From NCBI GenBank assembly GCA_964584935.1, contig CAZPBN010000008.1:1-64000 (forward strand): 64,000 nt of DNA, read 5' to 3'. The position numbers and the translations under genes are program-made. Position 1 is the stretch's first letter. Each line of letters begins with the position of its first letter. The notes under the pieces were generated by a model. The model worked only from the letters and a program-made list of their open reading frames with translations. It had not been told where the DNA came from and did no database searches. Of the stretch, positions 16,519 to 24,929 are shown piece after piece. This DNA is from CAZPBN01 sp964584935 (GTDB lineage: Bacteria > Acidobacteriota > Aminicenantia > Aminicenantales > Aminicenantaceae).

Positions 16519-16857
16519 AAACCTCCGTGTTTGTTTCCCTTAAATAATAATATTCCGGTATTTCCATTGAAATTGAGATTCAAATAATGATTTCAAACAG
16601 GATGATTCCTGCTTTGGTTTAATACTTTTGAATCCGAATAAAGGATAAAAAGGTAGGAATGATTAGTTACAATGGACGTAGGATTTCACAGTGCAATACT
16701 TGATGAAGTATTTTTGTTTGTAACTCATAGAGGAATTTATAGCGGAAAAATATACATCTGTCAACTAAAAAATGGAAAAATGGGGTGAGGTCTTGAATTG
16801 AGACTCTCTTTGCTTACATTGAGTATGGTTATACATTAACCGAAATTGGCTGTACTT
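16519..16857. other. Intergenic region upstream of hisG
   Basis: AT-rich sequence holding whatever promoter serves the his operon; a TATTAT-like -10 on the minus strand near 16542 is only a weak match. Near 16809-16887 the plus strand reads AYIEYGYTLTEIG in a frame that then ends, which resembles the C-terminal helix-turn-helix tail of REP-associated (Y1) transposases. It is too short to call. Confidence 0.3.
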
Positions 16858-17407
16858 GGGGTCGGACCATTCTAAGTGAAAGATAATAAACAAATAATCT
16901 AAAATTAAATCCCTTTTTTAGCCTTAATTTATTGATTCTAGGTTCTTCGCAATAATGGATACCTGAGTTGCAAAAAAAAGGACATCGTATTAAGTTCCTC
17001 TTATAAGATTTATCACAAAAAAGGAGGAACGAACGATGTCCCATTCGTTATTGTACCAATGTTTAGGGGTAAATGGCTACCATCATCTCAGGGGTTGGAG
17101 CAGCAGAGGCGTGACCTATTGGAAAGTTGTGGCACATGTCATGCCCATGGTATCCTTAACTATTTTCTCTTCCGTATTTCAACAGCCAAAGTGGAGGGAA
17201 TTAATAATCGAATAAAGGTGATTAAACGAATGGCTTATGGCTATCGCGATCTCTACTACTTTAAACTGAAAATCTACAACATCCATACCACTAGGTACTC
17301 ATTAGTGTGATGAACCTGAACCCTAAAAAAGGACTTTTAAGGGTATAAAACGCCTTTCTATTTCAAATATTTTATTTAATATCAATAAGTTATAAAGGTC
17401 CGACCCC
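16858..17407 (+). mobile_element. Remnant of an ISL3-family element, internally deleted
   Basis: A segment of about 550 bases bounded by the inverted repeats GGGGTCGGACC (16858-16868) and GGTCCGACCCC (17397-17407). Inside is a transposase gene reduced to its two ends (see next entry). No direct target duplication is recognisable at the borders, so the inverted repeats may belong to a different element nested or abutting here. The element lies between the his operon and the envelope genes. Confidence 0.5.
17036..17310 (+). pseudogene. ISL3-type transposase, only N- and C-terminal parts
   Basis: From ATG 17036, after a strong AAGGAGGAA, one frame reads MSHSLLYQCLGVNGYHHLRG, a typical ISL3 transposase beginning. 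After about 35 codons homology passes to another frame, which reads HGILNYFLFR, then AKVEGINNRIKVIKRMAYG and YRDLYYFKLKI, the conserved C-terminal end of the same family. The catalytic DDE core and zinc-finger region are missing. The junction is at about 17130-17145. A deletion between the ends explains it; the protein cannot be active. Confidence 0.7.
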
Positions 17408-17477
17408 GTATAAACCCGTATAAAGCACCCCATTCGCCTTTAATAGCTTACTGGGTCTTTTTTTATATTTCTCTATT

Positions 17478-18770
17478 TTAGAAAGAAAAGAAAAATCCGA
17501 TGCCGGGAATAACGATTATCCTGCCGCCTTTTTGAGTGACACCAACTTTATCGTAATCATCGAATTCAATCCAAAAAGCGGAATCATCAGTGAATGTTGT
17601 CTTGATATTTTGATCGAGAGAAAGTGGAGCATAGACTCCTCTTGCGTCAATTTTTATGCCAAAATTATCCCCCATAAAAATTTTAAATCCAATACCGGCA
17701 TTGGGAGCAATCGCTATTTTTGTCTGATAGGTTACATCTAAAGTATAAGTGGCTTCTGTCTCACCCCACCCCCAGCTCGATAAATGGTTTGTGATTTTAT
17801 AATGAACCGAGGGAGAATCGCTGTTCACCACAATTCCGGCTCCCACTGAAAAGTAAGGAACAAGCTGACCTTGCATAAAGTTTATATTGAAATTTAAACC
17901 CAAAATAAAAGTATTTCCTGCTGATTGAACCGAATTGTTTATAGGAGTCACGTCATAATTATTTCCCATGGCAGACACAGAATTATTATAACATTCCACA
18001 ATTTCACTCCAGGCGGCATCATCAAATACCAAACCGCTAAAACCATATCGGAACATCAATTCGATTTGAAACATCGGATTCAAATTATACCCTAAATTCA
18101 GACCGGCAATAATTCCTCCTTTCTGATTCACAATCGCATTCCCTATGACATTATCTAAGGGATCAGTCTGAGGGGGAGATAACCAACTCCAAATATAACT
18201 ATCATATCCATCTCCGAACCAAGGACTCCATTGTCCTGAATATAGATCAACGGCAGGTGTTCCAGCACTCATCTTTCCAGTGGATAAAAAATAGCCTCCC
18301 ACTAAAGAAATCTCAAACATAGAACTTTTTTTACCTTGATACACAGGAGCTGGCTTTTTAACCGGAGGAGGCGGTGGGGGCGGAGATATCACTTTTTGAG
18401 TTTGCGCTTCTTTTATTTCTTTTTCTTCTTTGATTACTTTTTGTTCCTCTTTAGGTTCAATTTTTTCTTCCGGTTCTTCAACTTCAATGATTTCGACAAC
18501 ACTGGAATGAATGTATCCGGAAACCACAAATCCTTCTCCATCTGGCGGGAGTTTGATTCTAAACCATTCTCCTTGGGTTTCAACCACTTCAAAGGTTGAC
18601 CCTAAAGGAGCTTTCCCTACCACAGTGCTCTGCAAGGAAGGTTTCAACCTCACATTTCCGCTTTGAACAGTTACTTTGACTTCCTTATCCAGCGCAAAAA
18701 TCAGATCCGACAAACAAAATACAAGAGAAACGAATATCATTAATGCAAATACTTTTTTGAAATGACTCAT
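17478..18770 (-). CDS. Envelope protein: SH3 domain, proline-rich linker, beta-barrel
   Basis: Protein of 430 residues. Signal peptide of about 27 residues ending at FALD. Then a bacterial SH3 domain (about 29-95; VTVQSGNVRLKPSLQ, GEWFRIKLPPDG) of the type that often binds peptidoglycan; then an acidic EEPEEK/KEEQK stretch and eight consecutive prolines (about 95-145); then a C-terminal region of alternating strands rich in G, Y and N that ends in an aromatic residue (IPGIGFFFSF), as outer-membrane beta-barrels do. It is paralogous in its N-terminal third to the next gene upstream (18894-20114). Role is unknown; a link between peptidoglycan and outer membrane is a reasonable inference. Confidence 0.75.
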   Translation of the reverse strand: MSHFKKVFALMIFVSLVFCLSDLIFALDKEVKVTVQSGNVRLKPSLQSTVVGKAPLGSTFEVVETQGEWFRIKLPPDGEGFVVSGYIHSSVVEIIEVEEPEEKIEPKEEQKVIKEEKEIKEAQTQKVISPPPPPPPVKKPAPVYQGKKSSMFEISLVGGYFLSTGKMSAGTPAVDLYSGQWSPWFGDGYDSYIWSWLSPPQTDPLDNVIGNAIVNQKGGIIAGLNLGYNLNPMFQIELMFRYGFSGLVFDDAAWSEIVECYNNSVSAMGNNYDVTPINNSVQSAGNTFILGLNFNINFMQGQLVPYFSVGAGIVVNSDSPSVHYKITNHLSSWGWGETEATYTLDVTYQTKIAIAPNAGIGFKIFMGDNFGIKIDARGVYAPLSLDQNIKTTFTDDSAFWIEFDDYDKVGVTQKGGRIIVIPGIGFFFSF

Positions 18771-18800
18771 CTTTCCTCCTCAAAAAATTTACATTAATAA

Positions 18801-18837
18801 ATAAACCGCTCCTTTTGAATCCAAAGGAACGGTTTAT
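18801..18837 (-). terminator. Hairpin between the two SH3/beta-barrel genes
   Basis: Inverted repeat AAACCGCTCCTTT / AAAGGAACGGTTT with a short loop, 57 bases after the stop of the upstream paralogue and about 30 bases before the start of the next gene. A moderately T-rich tail follows on the minus strand. It could end or weaken transcription between the two genes. Confidence 0.45.
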
Positions 18838-18893
18838 ATCTTAAATTACTTTTTTTATTTACTTTTATTTTAGAATATTTTTTCTATTCGCTT

Positions 18894-20114
18894 CTAAAAA
18901 GTAATTTTAACACCAAATTTGAAATCTATGCCTGAAAGGTCAATGGTCGCTATTTCACTATTTACCGGAGCCGTCTCATACCAGCCGTACATAAGATATT
19001 GATCGCTGGAGCCATATTTAGTCGTATAAAGGGTTCTTTCTTCTTCTCCGGTTCCTGTCAAATCGTCATATTTATAGGTGCCGGTGATCTCGGAAAACTG
19101 GGCATATCGTCCCTGTATATCCAGGCAGAGAGCTACCCCGGGGGATACGTTGAACTCAAATCCCAAACCTCCATGAAATCCAAATGTGGATGGACTTGCT
19201 GTGACTGAATCCTCAAAATCATAAAATGGTATTACGAACCATATGCCAGATCCGGTTAAATCTTGTTTAAACGTTCCCAAATAGTAGCCCCCACCAACAT
19301 TAAACGCAAGATTCATCGAACTTCCCATAGGGAGATTAAAATGAAGACTCAGTTTTAAAGGAATAGCTGAAAGAGTCATATCTGTAGATTCTTTGCTATA
19401 AAGCGCCCATATCCAAAGAGTTTCTTCCCATTCCACATTTCCACTTGAATAACTTGCGGATAAAAAGTCTGCTCCCACACCAACACCAATATTGGGCGTG
19501 AAATACAGAATGAATTCTGCTCCGCCACCAAATCCAAGATTAAGGTTTGGATAGGAACCAACAATCGTACCCGTATCTGCTACATCATTGATCCAACTAT
19601 TTCTATCATCAAAAAACTGGTTGAGATTACCGAGCATCAAATAGCTCCCTCCACCGGATAACTTAAACCCAAATCCCATTCCTCCTGACCGGGCTGGAGG
19701 TTGTTCATATTGAGGCTCTGACGGAGGAGGTGGAGAGGTATTCCCTTCTTGGATTTTAGCTTCTTTTTTTCTCTTTGCTTTTTTCGATTCTTTCTCAGTC
19801 TCGATATTTTCTTCAGCTTTTTCGACTTCAGAGACTTCCACAACACTGGAATGAATGTACCCGGAAATCACAAAGCCATCTTCATCCGGGGGCAAACTAA
19901 TTTTGAACCACTCCCCTTCTGTCTCTAAAACCTTGAAACTCGCACCCAAAGGAACTCGACCAATCACAGTACTCTGCAAGGAAGGTTTCACCCGCACATT
20001 TCCTTTTTGAACCGTGACTTTAACTTCTTTGTCTAAGGCAAAAACCAAATTCGATAAACAAAACATAAGCGAAATAAATGTCATTAAAACGAATGCTTTT
20101 TTTAATTTTTTCAT
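18894..20114 (-). CDS. Envelope protein: SH3 domain, linker, beta-barrel (paralogue)
   Basis: Protein of 406 residues with the same plan as its neighbour: signal peptide (FVLMTFISLMFCLSNLVFA), SH3 domain (VTVQKGNVRVKPSLQ, GEWFKISLPPDE), charged linker with SPPPPSEPQ, then a beta-barrel ending DFKFGVKITF. The first 95 residues are nearly the same as in the neighbour, while the barrels differ considerably, so this is a duplication followed by divergence of the outer-membrane part. The ribosome site AAAAGGAGG precedes the ATG. Confidence 0.75.
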   Translation of the reverse strand: MKKLKKAFVLMTFISLMFCLSNLVFALDKEVKVTVQKGNVRVKPSLQSTVIGRVPLGASFKVLETEGEWFKISLPPDEDGFVISGYIHSSVVEVSEVEKAEENIETEKESKKAKRKKEAKIQEGNTSPPPPSEPQYEQPPARSGGMGFGFKLSGGGSYLMLGNLNQFFDDRNSWINDVADTGTIVGSYPNLNLGFGGGAEFILYFTPNIGVGVGADFLSASYSSGNVEWEETLWIWALYSKESTDMTLSAIPLKLSLHFNLPMGSSMNLAFNVGGGYYLGTFKQDLTGSGIWFVIPFYDFEDSVTASPSTFGFHGGLGFEFNVSPGVALCLDIQGRYAQFSEITGTYKYDDLTGTGEEERTLYTTKYGSSDQYLMYGWYETAPVNSEIATIDLSGIDFKFGVKITF

Positions 20115-20146
20115 TTTTCCTCCTTTTTCGCTTAAAATTCATATAA

Positions 20147-20175
20147 CTTATACAATAAAAAGAGACAATTTTCAA
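20147..20175 (-). promoter_or_regulatory. Sigma-70-type promoter of the SH3/beta-barrel genes
   Basis: Read on the minus strand: TTGAAA, 17-base spacer, TATAAG. The predicted transcript starts about 25-30 bases before the ATG at 20114. Confidence 0.5.
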
Positions 20176-20279
20176 TTAAAAAAAAATATATTTTTATAAA
20201 AATAATTAAATATTTTGCAAACTTTCTTAAGGAATCTTTGACAAATAACTTTCTGCTATGCCAAAATGGATAAGGGAAA

Positions 20280-21314
20280 ATGAATAAAATCTCCAGGCGA
20301 AACTTTATGAGCAATTCTCTATTACTGGCTGGATATCTATTGAATTTTCCTTCCAGAATTAATTCAAAAAAGGCAGAGAAAATGGGAAATAAAAAACCTG
20401 ATTCATCAGAATATCCTTCTTACCTAGGATTATATAAAAGCGGTGAGCTTTCCAAGCGAGTAAAAAAGCTCCAATCCTATTATGAATGCTGTACTCTTTG
20501 TCCCCGGGACTGCAGAGTGAACAGGAATAAAAATGAAGTTGGAAAATGCCAGGCTACTTCCACTCTCAAAATCACTAGTCCGTTTCCTCATTTAGGGGAA
20601 GAACGCCCTCTGGTGGGAAAGAACGGTTCTGGAACCATCTTTTTTTCTCACTGCGGGCTTCGCTGCATTTACTGCCAGAATCATAACCTCAGCTTTGGGG
20701 GAGCCGGCACAGAAGTTTCAAGTCATCGGGTGGCTGAAGCCATGATTCATCTCCAGAAACTCGGATGTCACAACATCAACCTGGTCACTCCCACCCACTA
20801 TATTCCCGGGATCGTTGAATCCATAGCAAAAGCCATTCCTATGGGGCTTCGTATTCCTATTGTCTACAACACAGGAGGATATGAAAAACTGGAAATATTG
20901 AAGCTTATGGATGGGATTGTGGATATCTATCTGCCGGATTTTAAATACTGGGATCCGAATGAGGCAGCAAAATACTCCAGTGAAGCTTATAATTATCCCT
21001 ATTATGCCCGCATCGCATTCAAGGAAATGTTCAGGCAAGTGGGAGATCTTGAACTGGACAAAAGAGGAATTGCCAAAAAAGGATTGATGGTGAGACATCT
21101 CGTCCTTCCCAACAGGGTTGCAGGTACAAAAGAAGTGCTTCGATTCATATCGCAGAATTGTTCAAAAACAACTTATGTTAATATCATGCGACAGTACCGA
21201 CCTGAGTACAAGGCTCGCGAGTATCGGGAGATTGCCCGCCGGATTAAATCTTCTGAATACAGCGAAGCTTTGAAATGGGCACAGCAGGTGGGATTAACAA
21301 ATCTTGACAGGTAG
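20280..21314 (+). CDS. PflX-like radical SAM protein with a Tat-type leader
   Basis: Protein of 344 residues in the PflX/COG1313 group, relatives of pyruvate formate-lyase activating enzyme. The radical SAM cluster motif C-x3-C-x2-C is in HCGLRCIYCQN near residue 130. A second cysteine set upstream (ECCTLCPRDCRV... GKC, about residues 65-85) is typical of the group. The N terminus is odd: SRRNFM followed by a hydrophobic stretch (SLLLAGYLL) matches a twin-arginine export signal, although radical SAM enzymes need a reducing cytoplasm. The substrate is unknown. The gene stands alone and is followed by a 9-bp repeat array. Confidence 0.83.
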   Translation: MNKISRRNFMSNSLLLAGYLLNFPSRINSKKAEKMGNKKPDSSEYPSYLGLYKSGELSKRVKKLQSYYECCTLCPRDCRVNRNKNEVGKCQATSTLKITSPFPHLGEERPLVGKNGSGTIFFSHCGLRCIYCQNHNLSFGGAGTEVSSHRVAEAMIHLQKLGCHNINLVTPTHYIPGIVESIAKAIPMGLRIPIVYNTGGYEKLEILKLMDGIVDIYLPDFKYWDPNEAAKYSSEAYNYPYYARIAFKEMFRQVGDLELDKRGIAKKGLMVRHLVLPNRVAGTKEVLRFISQNCSKTTYVNIMRQYRPEYKAREYREIARRIKSSEYSEALKWAQQVGLTNLDR

Positions 21315-21355
21315 GAATTGTTTCTTCGGCCCGTTTGGAAACCGGATCCTACCAA

Positions 21356-21409
21356 AAATAGACCAAATAGACTAAATAGACCAAATAGACTAAATAGACC
21401 AAATAGACT
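21356..21409. repeat. 9-bp tandem repeat array, locus 3 (reverse orientation)
   Basis: Six units alternating AAATAGACC and AAATAGACT, so an exact 18-base unit three times; this is the reverse complement of the GGTCTATTT/AGTCTATTT units at the other loci. It begins about 40 bases after the radical SAM stop and is the most regular copy in the window. Confidence 0.85.
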
Positions 21410-21435
21410 AGATTAGTGCAATCAATGCAATACTT

Positions 21436-21720
21436 GGATATGCCCCCCGTTTTTCGAACCAGTTTTGAAACTACTTTTCGCTAACATCTTAGAGAGATAA
21501 TTTACCCTTTTCTTTTAAATATGTTATCGGCGACTTGTTTCCAAGTACCGAATGTCTACGAATGAAATTATAATACCCTTGAAACGTGGTGTGTACCGTT
21601 TCCTATGTTTGTCTGACATCATCTGCCTCCTCAAAAGGGCTTCCTTTTCACTCTGATGATGTCTATTATATCACGAAAAGACTAGCACACCATGTGGTTC
21701 AAATTTTGGGGTGCAGTTCA
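21436..21720 (-). mobile_element. Remnant of an IS3-type element, internally deleted (MITE-like)
   Basis: About 285 bases flanked by imperfect inverted repeats: TGCCCCCCGTTTTTCGAACCA's first twenty bases at 21441 and TGGTTCAAATTTTGGGGTGC at 21695. Between them is a transposase reduced to its start and its end. It lies between the 9-bp array and the gamma-glutamyltransferase gene. Confidence 0.6.
21489..21622 (-). pseudogene. IS3-type transposase, OrfA start joined to OrfB end
   Basis: Read from ATG 21622 on the minus strand after GAGGAGG: MMSDKHRKRYTPRFK, the typical start of an IS3 OrfA. Within a few codons homology passes to another frame reading TTFQGYYNFIRRHSVLG and KSPITYLKEKGKLSL before a stop at 21489, the conserved end of the rve integrase core of OrfB. 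Everything between, including the DDE core, is deleted. Not functional. Confidence 0.65.
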
Positions 21721-21747
21721 TTCTCCCCCCCCTTACTCAATGCCTAT

Positions 21748-21780
21748 AAAAATAAGGTAAATGGGTATAGTGTCCCCTTT
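21748..21780. repeat. Dispersed short repeat, copy 1
   Basis: AAAATAAGGTAAATGGGTAT followed by AGTGTCCCC. Near-identical copies are at about 27495-27525 (AAAATAAGGTAAATAGGTAA, then AGTGTCCCC) and, inverted, at 45658-45685. All three are intergenic. Confidence 0.55.
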
Positions 21781-21789
21781 TTTGCCTTA

Positions 21790-23667
21790 TCACCAGGCAA
21801 TGCCGTAGTCTTCTCCATAGTTGCTTGAGCCGCCCCAGAAAGTTCCATGCTTCCAGTCAAAATATATGGCATTTATGGGACCCGAGGTGTATGTTCTCTC
21901 TCTGATTTTATATCCCATTGATTCCAGTTTATCTCTCACCCAAACAGGAACTTTTTCATTCAGTGTCAGTCCACCCGGAACAGCCACATGCTTTCCGAAG
22001 GAACTCTGCATTTGATAACTGACAATATTGGCTGCTTCACAGGCTTCCTGGACATTCATCCCAAATTCAACCATATTCAAGAAAAACTGGAGCATATTCT
22101 GGTCCTGAGTGTCTCCTCCTTGAACAGCAAATGAGAGAAAAGGTTTGCCATCTTTTATGGCTAAGCTCGGAGTCAGAGTCGCCCGAGGCCGTTTTCCCGG
22201 CGCCACAACATTATAGGGATTCTTTTCTTCGTGAAGAACAAAACTCTGCATGCGCTGGCTCATCCCGATTCCTGTTTTCCCTGCGATACACGCCGGTATC
22301 CACCCTCCGCTCGGCGTTACAGAAACGATCCAGCCGCTTTTATCCGCAGCCTGTATGGATGTTGTCCCTGTATAGAAGCTCTGCTCGATACTTTCGTCAT
22401 TTTGCTTGTTCGATTCATCATCCTCACTTTTTCTGGTGTTAGACCAGTTCCTTGCATAATCAAGAAAAGGATTTTCACCTTCCTGAAAAAGATAGGGATT
22501 GCCTGGTTTGACATCCGTATCATTCTTTTCTAAATCCATGAGCTTCAACCGTTCTTTGGCATACTCTTTGGATAAGAGACCTTTTATGGGTTCCTCTGGA
22601 GGGAAATAGGGGTCTCCATAATAGAAGTCCCTGTCCGCATAAGCGAGATTCATAATCTGGTAGAGAGTATGAATATACCGTGCACTGTTGTACCCCATGG
22701 ATTCCAAATCCTTATTTTCCAGCATGTTGAGCATCTGAAGGAGAACAGGTCCTTGAACCCAGCAAGTCAGCTTATACACTTCAATTCCTTTGTAGGTAGT
22801 CATCACCGGTTCTTCAAGATAAACCTGCCAATCAGAAAGGTCTTTAACCGTGATCAAACCTCCCTGTTCTTGAGAGCTTCTGGCGAATTCCCTGGCTATG
22901 TCTCCTTCATAAAAACGCCTATAAGCCGCATAAATGGCTTCTTTCCGGCTTTTTCCCTCAGCAAGAGCTTTCTGCTCGGCTTCCACAAGTTTTTTTAGAG
23001 TTTCAGCCAGGTCAGATTGTCTGAATATTTCCCCGGGATAAGGAGCTTCATGTTCTTCCCCTAGATGAGGAAGCAATATTTTTTTAGAATAGGGCCACTT
23101 TTTTATTCTTTCTTTACTTCTCTCAACACTGTCTGTGAACTGTTTTTCAGCCGGATACCCCTCTGCCATTTCGATGGAGGGTTCCAGAACTTCTTTGAGG
23201 CTCATGGTTCCGAACTCTGCGAGCATAACCATAAGACCTCCGGGAGTTCCCGGTGTCACGGCTGCCAGAGGCCCGTAGGAAGGAGGAAATTCCATTCCTT
23301 TTTCCTTGAAAATTTCTGGTGTCGCTCCGGAGGGAGAAACTCCCAGCGCATTGATTCCGATAACCTTTTTTGTTTTTGGATTATAAATAAGGGCTTGGGT
23401 TTCCCCGCCCCAACTCAAGACATCGTACATGGTGCATGTCGCACCCAGCATAGCACAGGCTGCATCCACCGCATTGCCTCCCTTGATGAACATCTTTGCT
23501 CCTGCCGTAGCTCCCAGAGGCTTTCCTGTAATGGCAACCCAATGCTTCCCATGAAGGACTGGTTTTTCTGTCCTCGCAAAAAGAGAACTTCCTGCTAGCC
23601 ATAAAATGCACAGGCTTAAAAGGAATGCCTTCTGTCTTTTAAAATTCTTTTTCTTTTTAATGATCAT
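21790..23667 (-). CDS. ggt: Gamma-glutamyltransferase, exported
   Basis: Ntn-hydrolase precursor of 625 residues that removes gamma-glutamyl groups from glutathione and similar peptides, in the periplasm. The signal peptide is FLLSLCILWLAGSSLFA. The catalytic threonine is in TGTTSIQAADKSG near residue 395, followed by PGKRPRATLTPSL, as in the family; the large subunit carries GGNAVDAACA and PGTPGGLMVM. The start is ATG 23667, chosen for AAAAGGAGG upstream and the signal peptide. The longer open frame up to 23823 only overlaps the nuclease gene. The usual SVVDxxGNAVS motif is modified (IQAADKSGWIVS), so it may be a divergent subgroup. Last gene of a four-gene leftward operon. Confidence 0.9.
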   Translation of the reverse strand: MIIKKKKNFKRQKAFLLSLCILWLAGSSLFARTEKPVLHGKHWVAITGKPLGATAGAKMFIKGGNAVDAACAMLGATCTMYDVLSWGGETQALIYNPKTKKVIGINALGVSPSGATPEIFKEKGMEFPPSYGPLAAVTPGTPGGLMVMLAEFGTMSLKEVLEPSIEMAEGYPAEKQFTDSVERSKERIKKWPYSKKILLPHLGEEHEAPYPGEIFRQSDLAETLKKLVEAEQKALAEGKSRKEAIYAAYRRFYEGDIAREFARSSQEQGGLITVKDLSDWQVYLEEPVMTTYKGIEVYKLTCWVQGPVLLQMLNMLENKDLESMGYNSARYIHTLYQIMNLAYADRDFYYGDPYFPPEEPIKGLLSKEYAKERLKLMDLEKNDTDVKPGNPYLFQEGENPFLDYARNWSNTRKSEDDESNKQNDESIEQSFYTGTTSIQAADKSGWIVSVTPSGGWIPACIAGKTGIGMSQRMQSFVLHEEKNPYNVVAPGKRPRATLTPSLAIKDGKPFLSFAVQGGDTQDQNMLQFFLNMVEFGMNVQEACEAANIVSYQMQSSFGKHVAVPGGLTLNEKVPVWVRDKLESMGYKIRERTYTSGPINAIYFDWKHGTFWGGSSNYGEDYGIAW

Positions 23668-23680
23668 TTTATTCCTCCTT

Positions 23681-24889
23681 TTATTCTTTTTTTGAAATGG
23701 ATAATCTATAGCTTTTTTCTTTTCCCAAGAATTTTTCAAGCTCTTCCAGTTCATCCATATCCCATTCTTTATTGTCAATAATCTGGGCAAGCTTACGGGT
23801 ATCGATTTGAGCAACATCCTCAAATTTATTGATCTGATTGATAAATCTTATTAAAGCTTCCCTTTCCTCTGTATTCTTGGGAGGAAATTTAATCCGTTCT
23901 TCCTCTTTTAAAGATATTTTTTTTTCTGTTCCATAAACAATGGAATATCCTTTTCTTTCGCATAACGCAATCAATGCATCTTTTATCTTTTCCAGTTTTT
24001 CATTAGCTTCTTTTCTATGATTATCCAGCTCTGATTTGATAGTCACATATTCATCCACAAGTTTCACCCCATCATCTTTTAAATATTCATTTTCCGCTTT
24101 TGCTGCCAGTTCTTTCTCATGCTTCCACAAAGGGCAGAGATGCTGGTACAAACACCAACGGCACCTGTATGATTCTCTGGGTAAAAACTTCTCTGTTTGC
24201 TCTATTTCCATTATTTCAGTTAACACACCCTTTCTTAAATTTTCCAACTGCTCTTTTGTCCTGTAAGAATCAAAGTCTTTTTTAAAGGCAACATAATGCC
24301 ATACGAGTCTTGCTTTCTGAAAATCCTTGAAATGATGTTTAACCCATAAGGAATACATAGCCAGTTGACGGTCTTTATCCAGTTCCTTCTGCTTGGGTAA
24401 GGTCATACTTGTTTTGTAGTCATGAACTTCATAATTTCCGTTTCCCGTATTCATCAGTCTGTCAATACGGATGCTGTATTGATACTTTCCTTCCTTATCA
24501 ATAGGGAGGGTATCATTTGTCTCCAAACCCAGAATGACCCCCTCTTTAAAAGGTTTGTGCTTTTGGTAATAGTTCCTTAGATACCTTTCTCCCATCTTCC
24601 TGTAATTCTCCTCAGAGTAATCTTCTCTGGCAATTTTAACCGTATCGACCCAGTTTTCATCCCATACTTCATGGTAGTAAGAAATCAGTTCATCCTGGGA
24701 AAGGAATCGTTCATAGCGAATATCATTGTATAGTTTTTCCAGTGCTTCATGAACACGGGAACCGAGGAAAGTTTCAATGGTATCTTTCACCTCTACCTTG
24801 ATTTTATCTATATAAGAGAATTTGTACAGAAGAGGACATTTTTTAAAAGCATCCAGTCTTGAATGGCTGAAAATTGACATCGTATCCAT
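23681..24889 (-). CDS. PD-(D/E)XK (RecB/Cas4-like) nuclease with Fe-S cysteines
   Basis: Protein of 402 residues. An N-terminal SHSRLDAFKKCPLLYKF, then LGSRVHEALEKLY, then YEVHDYKTS with the D and K of the nuclease active site near residues 155-160 and Q in DRQLAMYS (QxxxY). A cysteine group CRWCLYQHLCP near 245, together with the C in FKKCP, matches the 4Fe-4S site of AddB/Cas4-type nucleases. The C-terminal third is charged coiled-coil. No helicase or Cas genes are near, so its partner is not shown here. The ggt start lies 13 bases after its stop, so they are probably co-transcribed, a grouping without an obvious functional link. Confidence 0.85.
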   Translation of the reverse strand: MDTMSIFSHSRLDAFKKCPLLYKFSYIDKIKVEVKDTIETFLGSRVHEALEKLYNDIRYERFLSQDELISYYHEVWDENWVDTVKIAREDYSEENYRKMGERYLRNYYQKHKPFKEGVILGLETNDTLPIDKEGKYQYSIRIDRLMNTGNGNYEVHDYKTSMTLPKQKELDKDRQLAMYSLWVKHHFKDFQKARLVWHYVAFKKDFDSYRTKEQLENLRKGVLTEIMEIEQTEKFLPRESYRCRWCLYQHLCPLWKHEKELAAKAENEYLKDDGVKLVDEYVTIKSELDNHRKEANEKLEKIKDALIALCERKGYSIVYGTEKKISLKEEERIKFPPKNTEEREALIRFINQINKFEDVAQIDTRKLAQIIDNKEWDMDELEELEKFLGKEKSYRLSISKKE

Positions 24890-24929
24890 TATATGTGTTT
24901 TTTAATCCATCCAACAATCCTTAACCAAT

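Noticed and set aside
16809..16887. Tail of a REP-associated tyrosine transposase (AYIEYGYTLTEIG)
   Set aside because: Only about 20 codons; could be chance. Noted in the region entry only.
16829..17044. Minus-strand ORF of 71 residues opposite the ISL3 remnant
   Set aside because: Antisense to the transposase start and leader; no features.
23668..23823. N-terminal extension of gamma-glutamyltransferase
   Set aside because: Overlaps the nuclease gene in another frame, whereas ATG 23667 has a strong ribosome site and a signal peptide.
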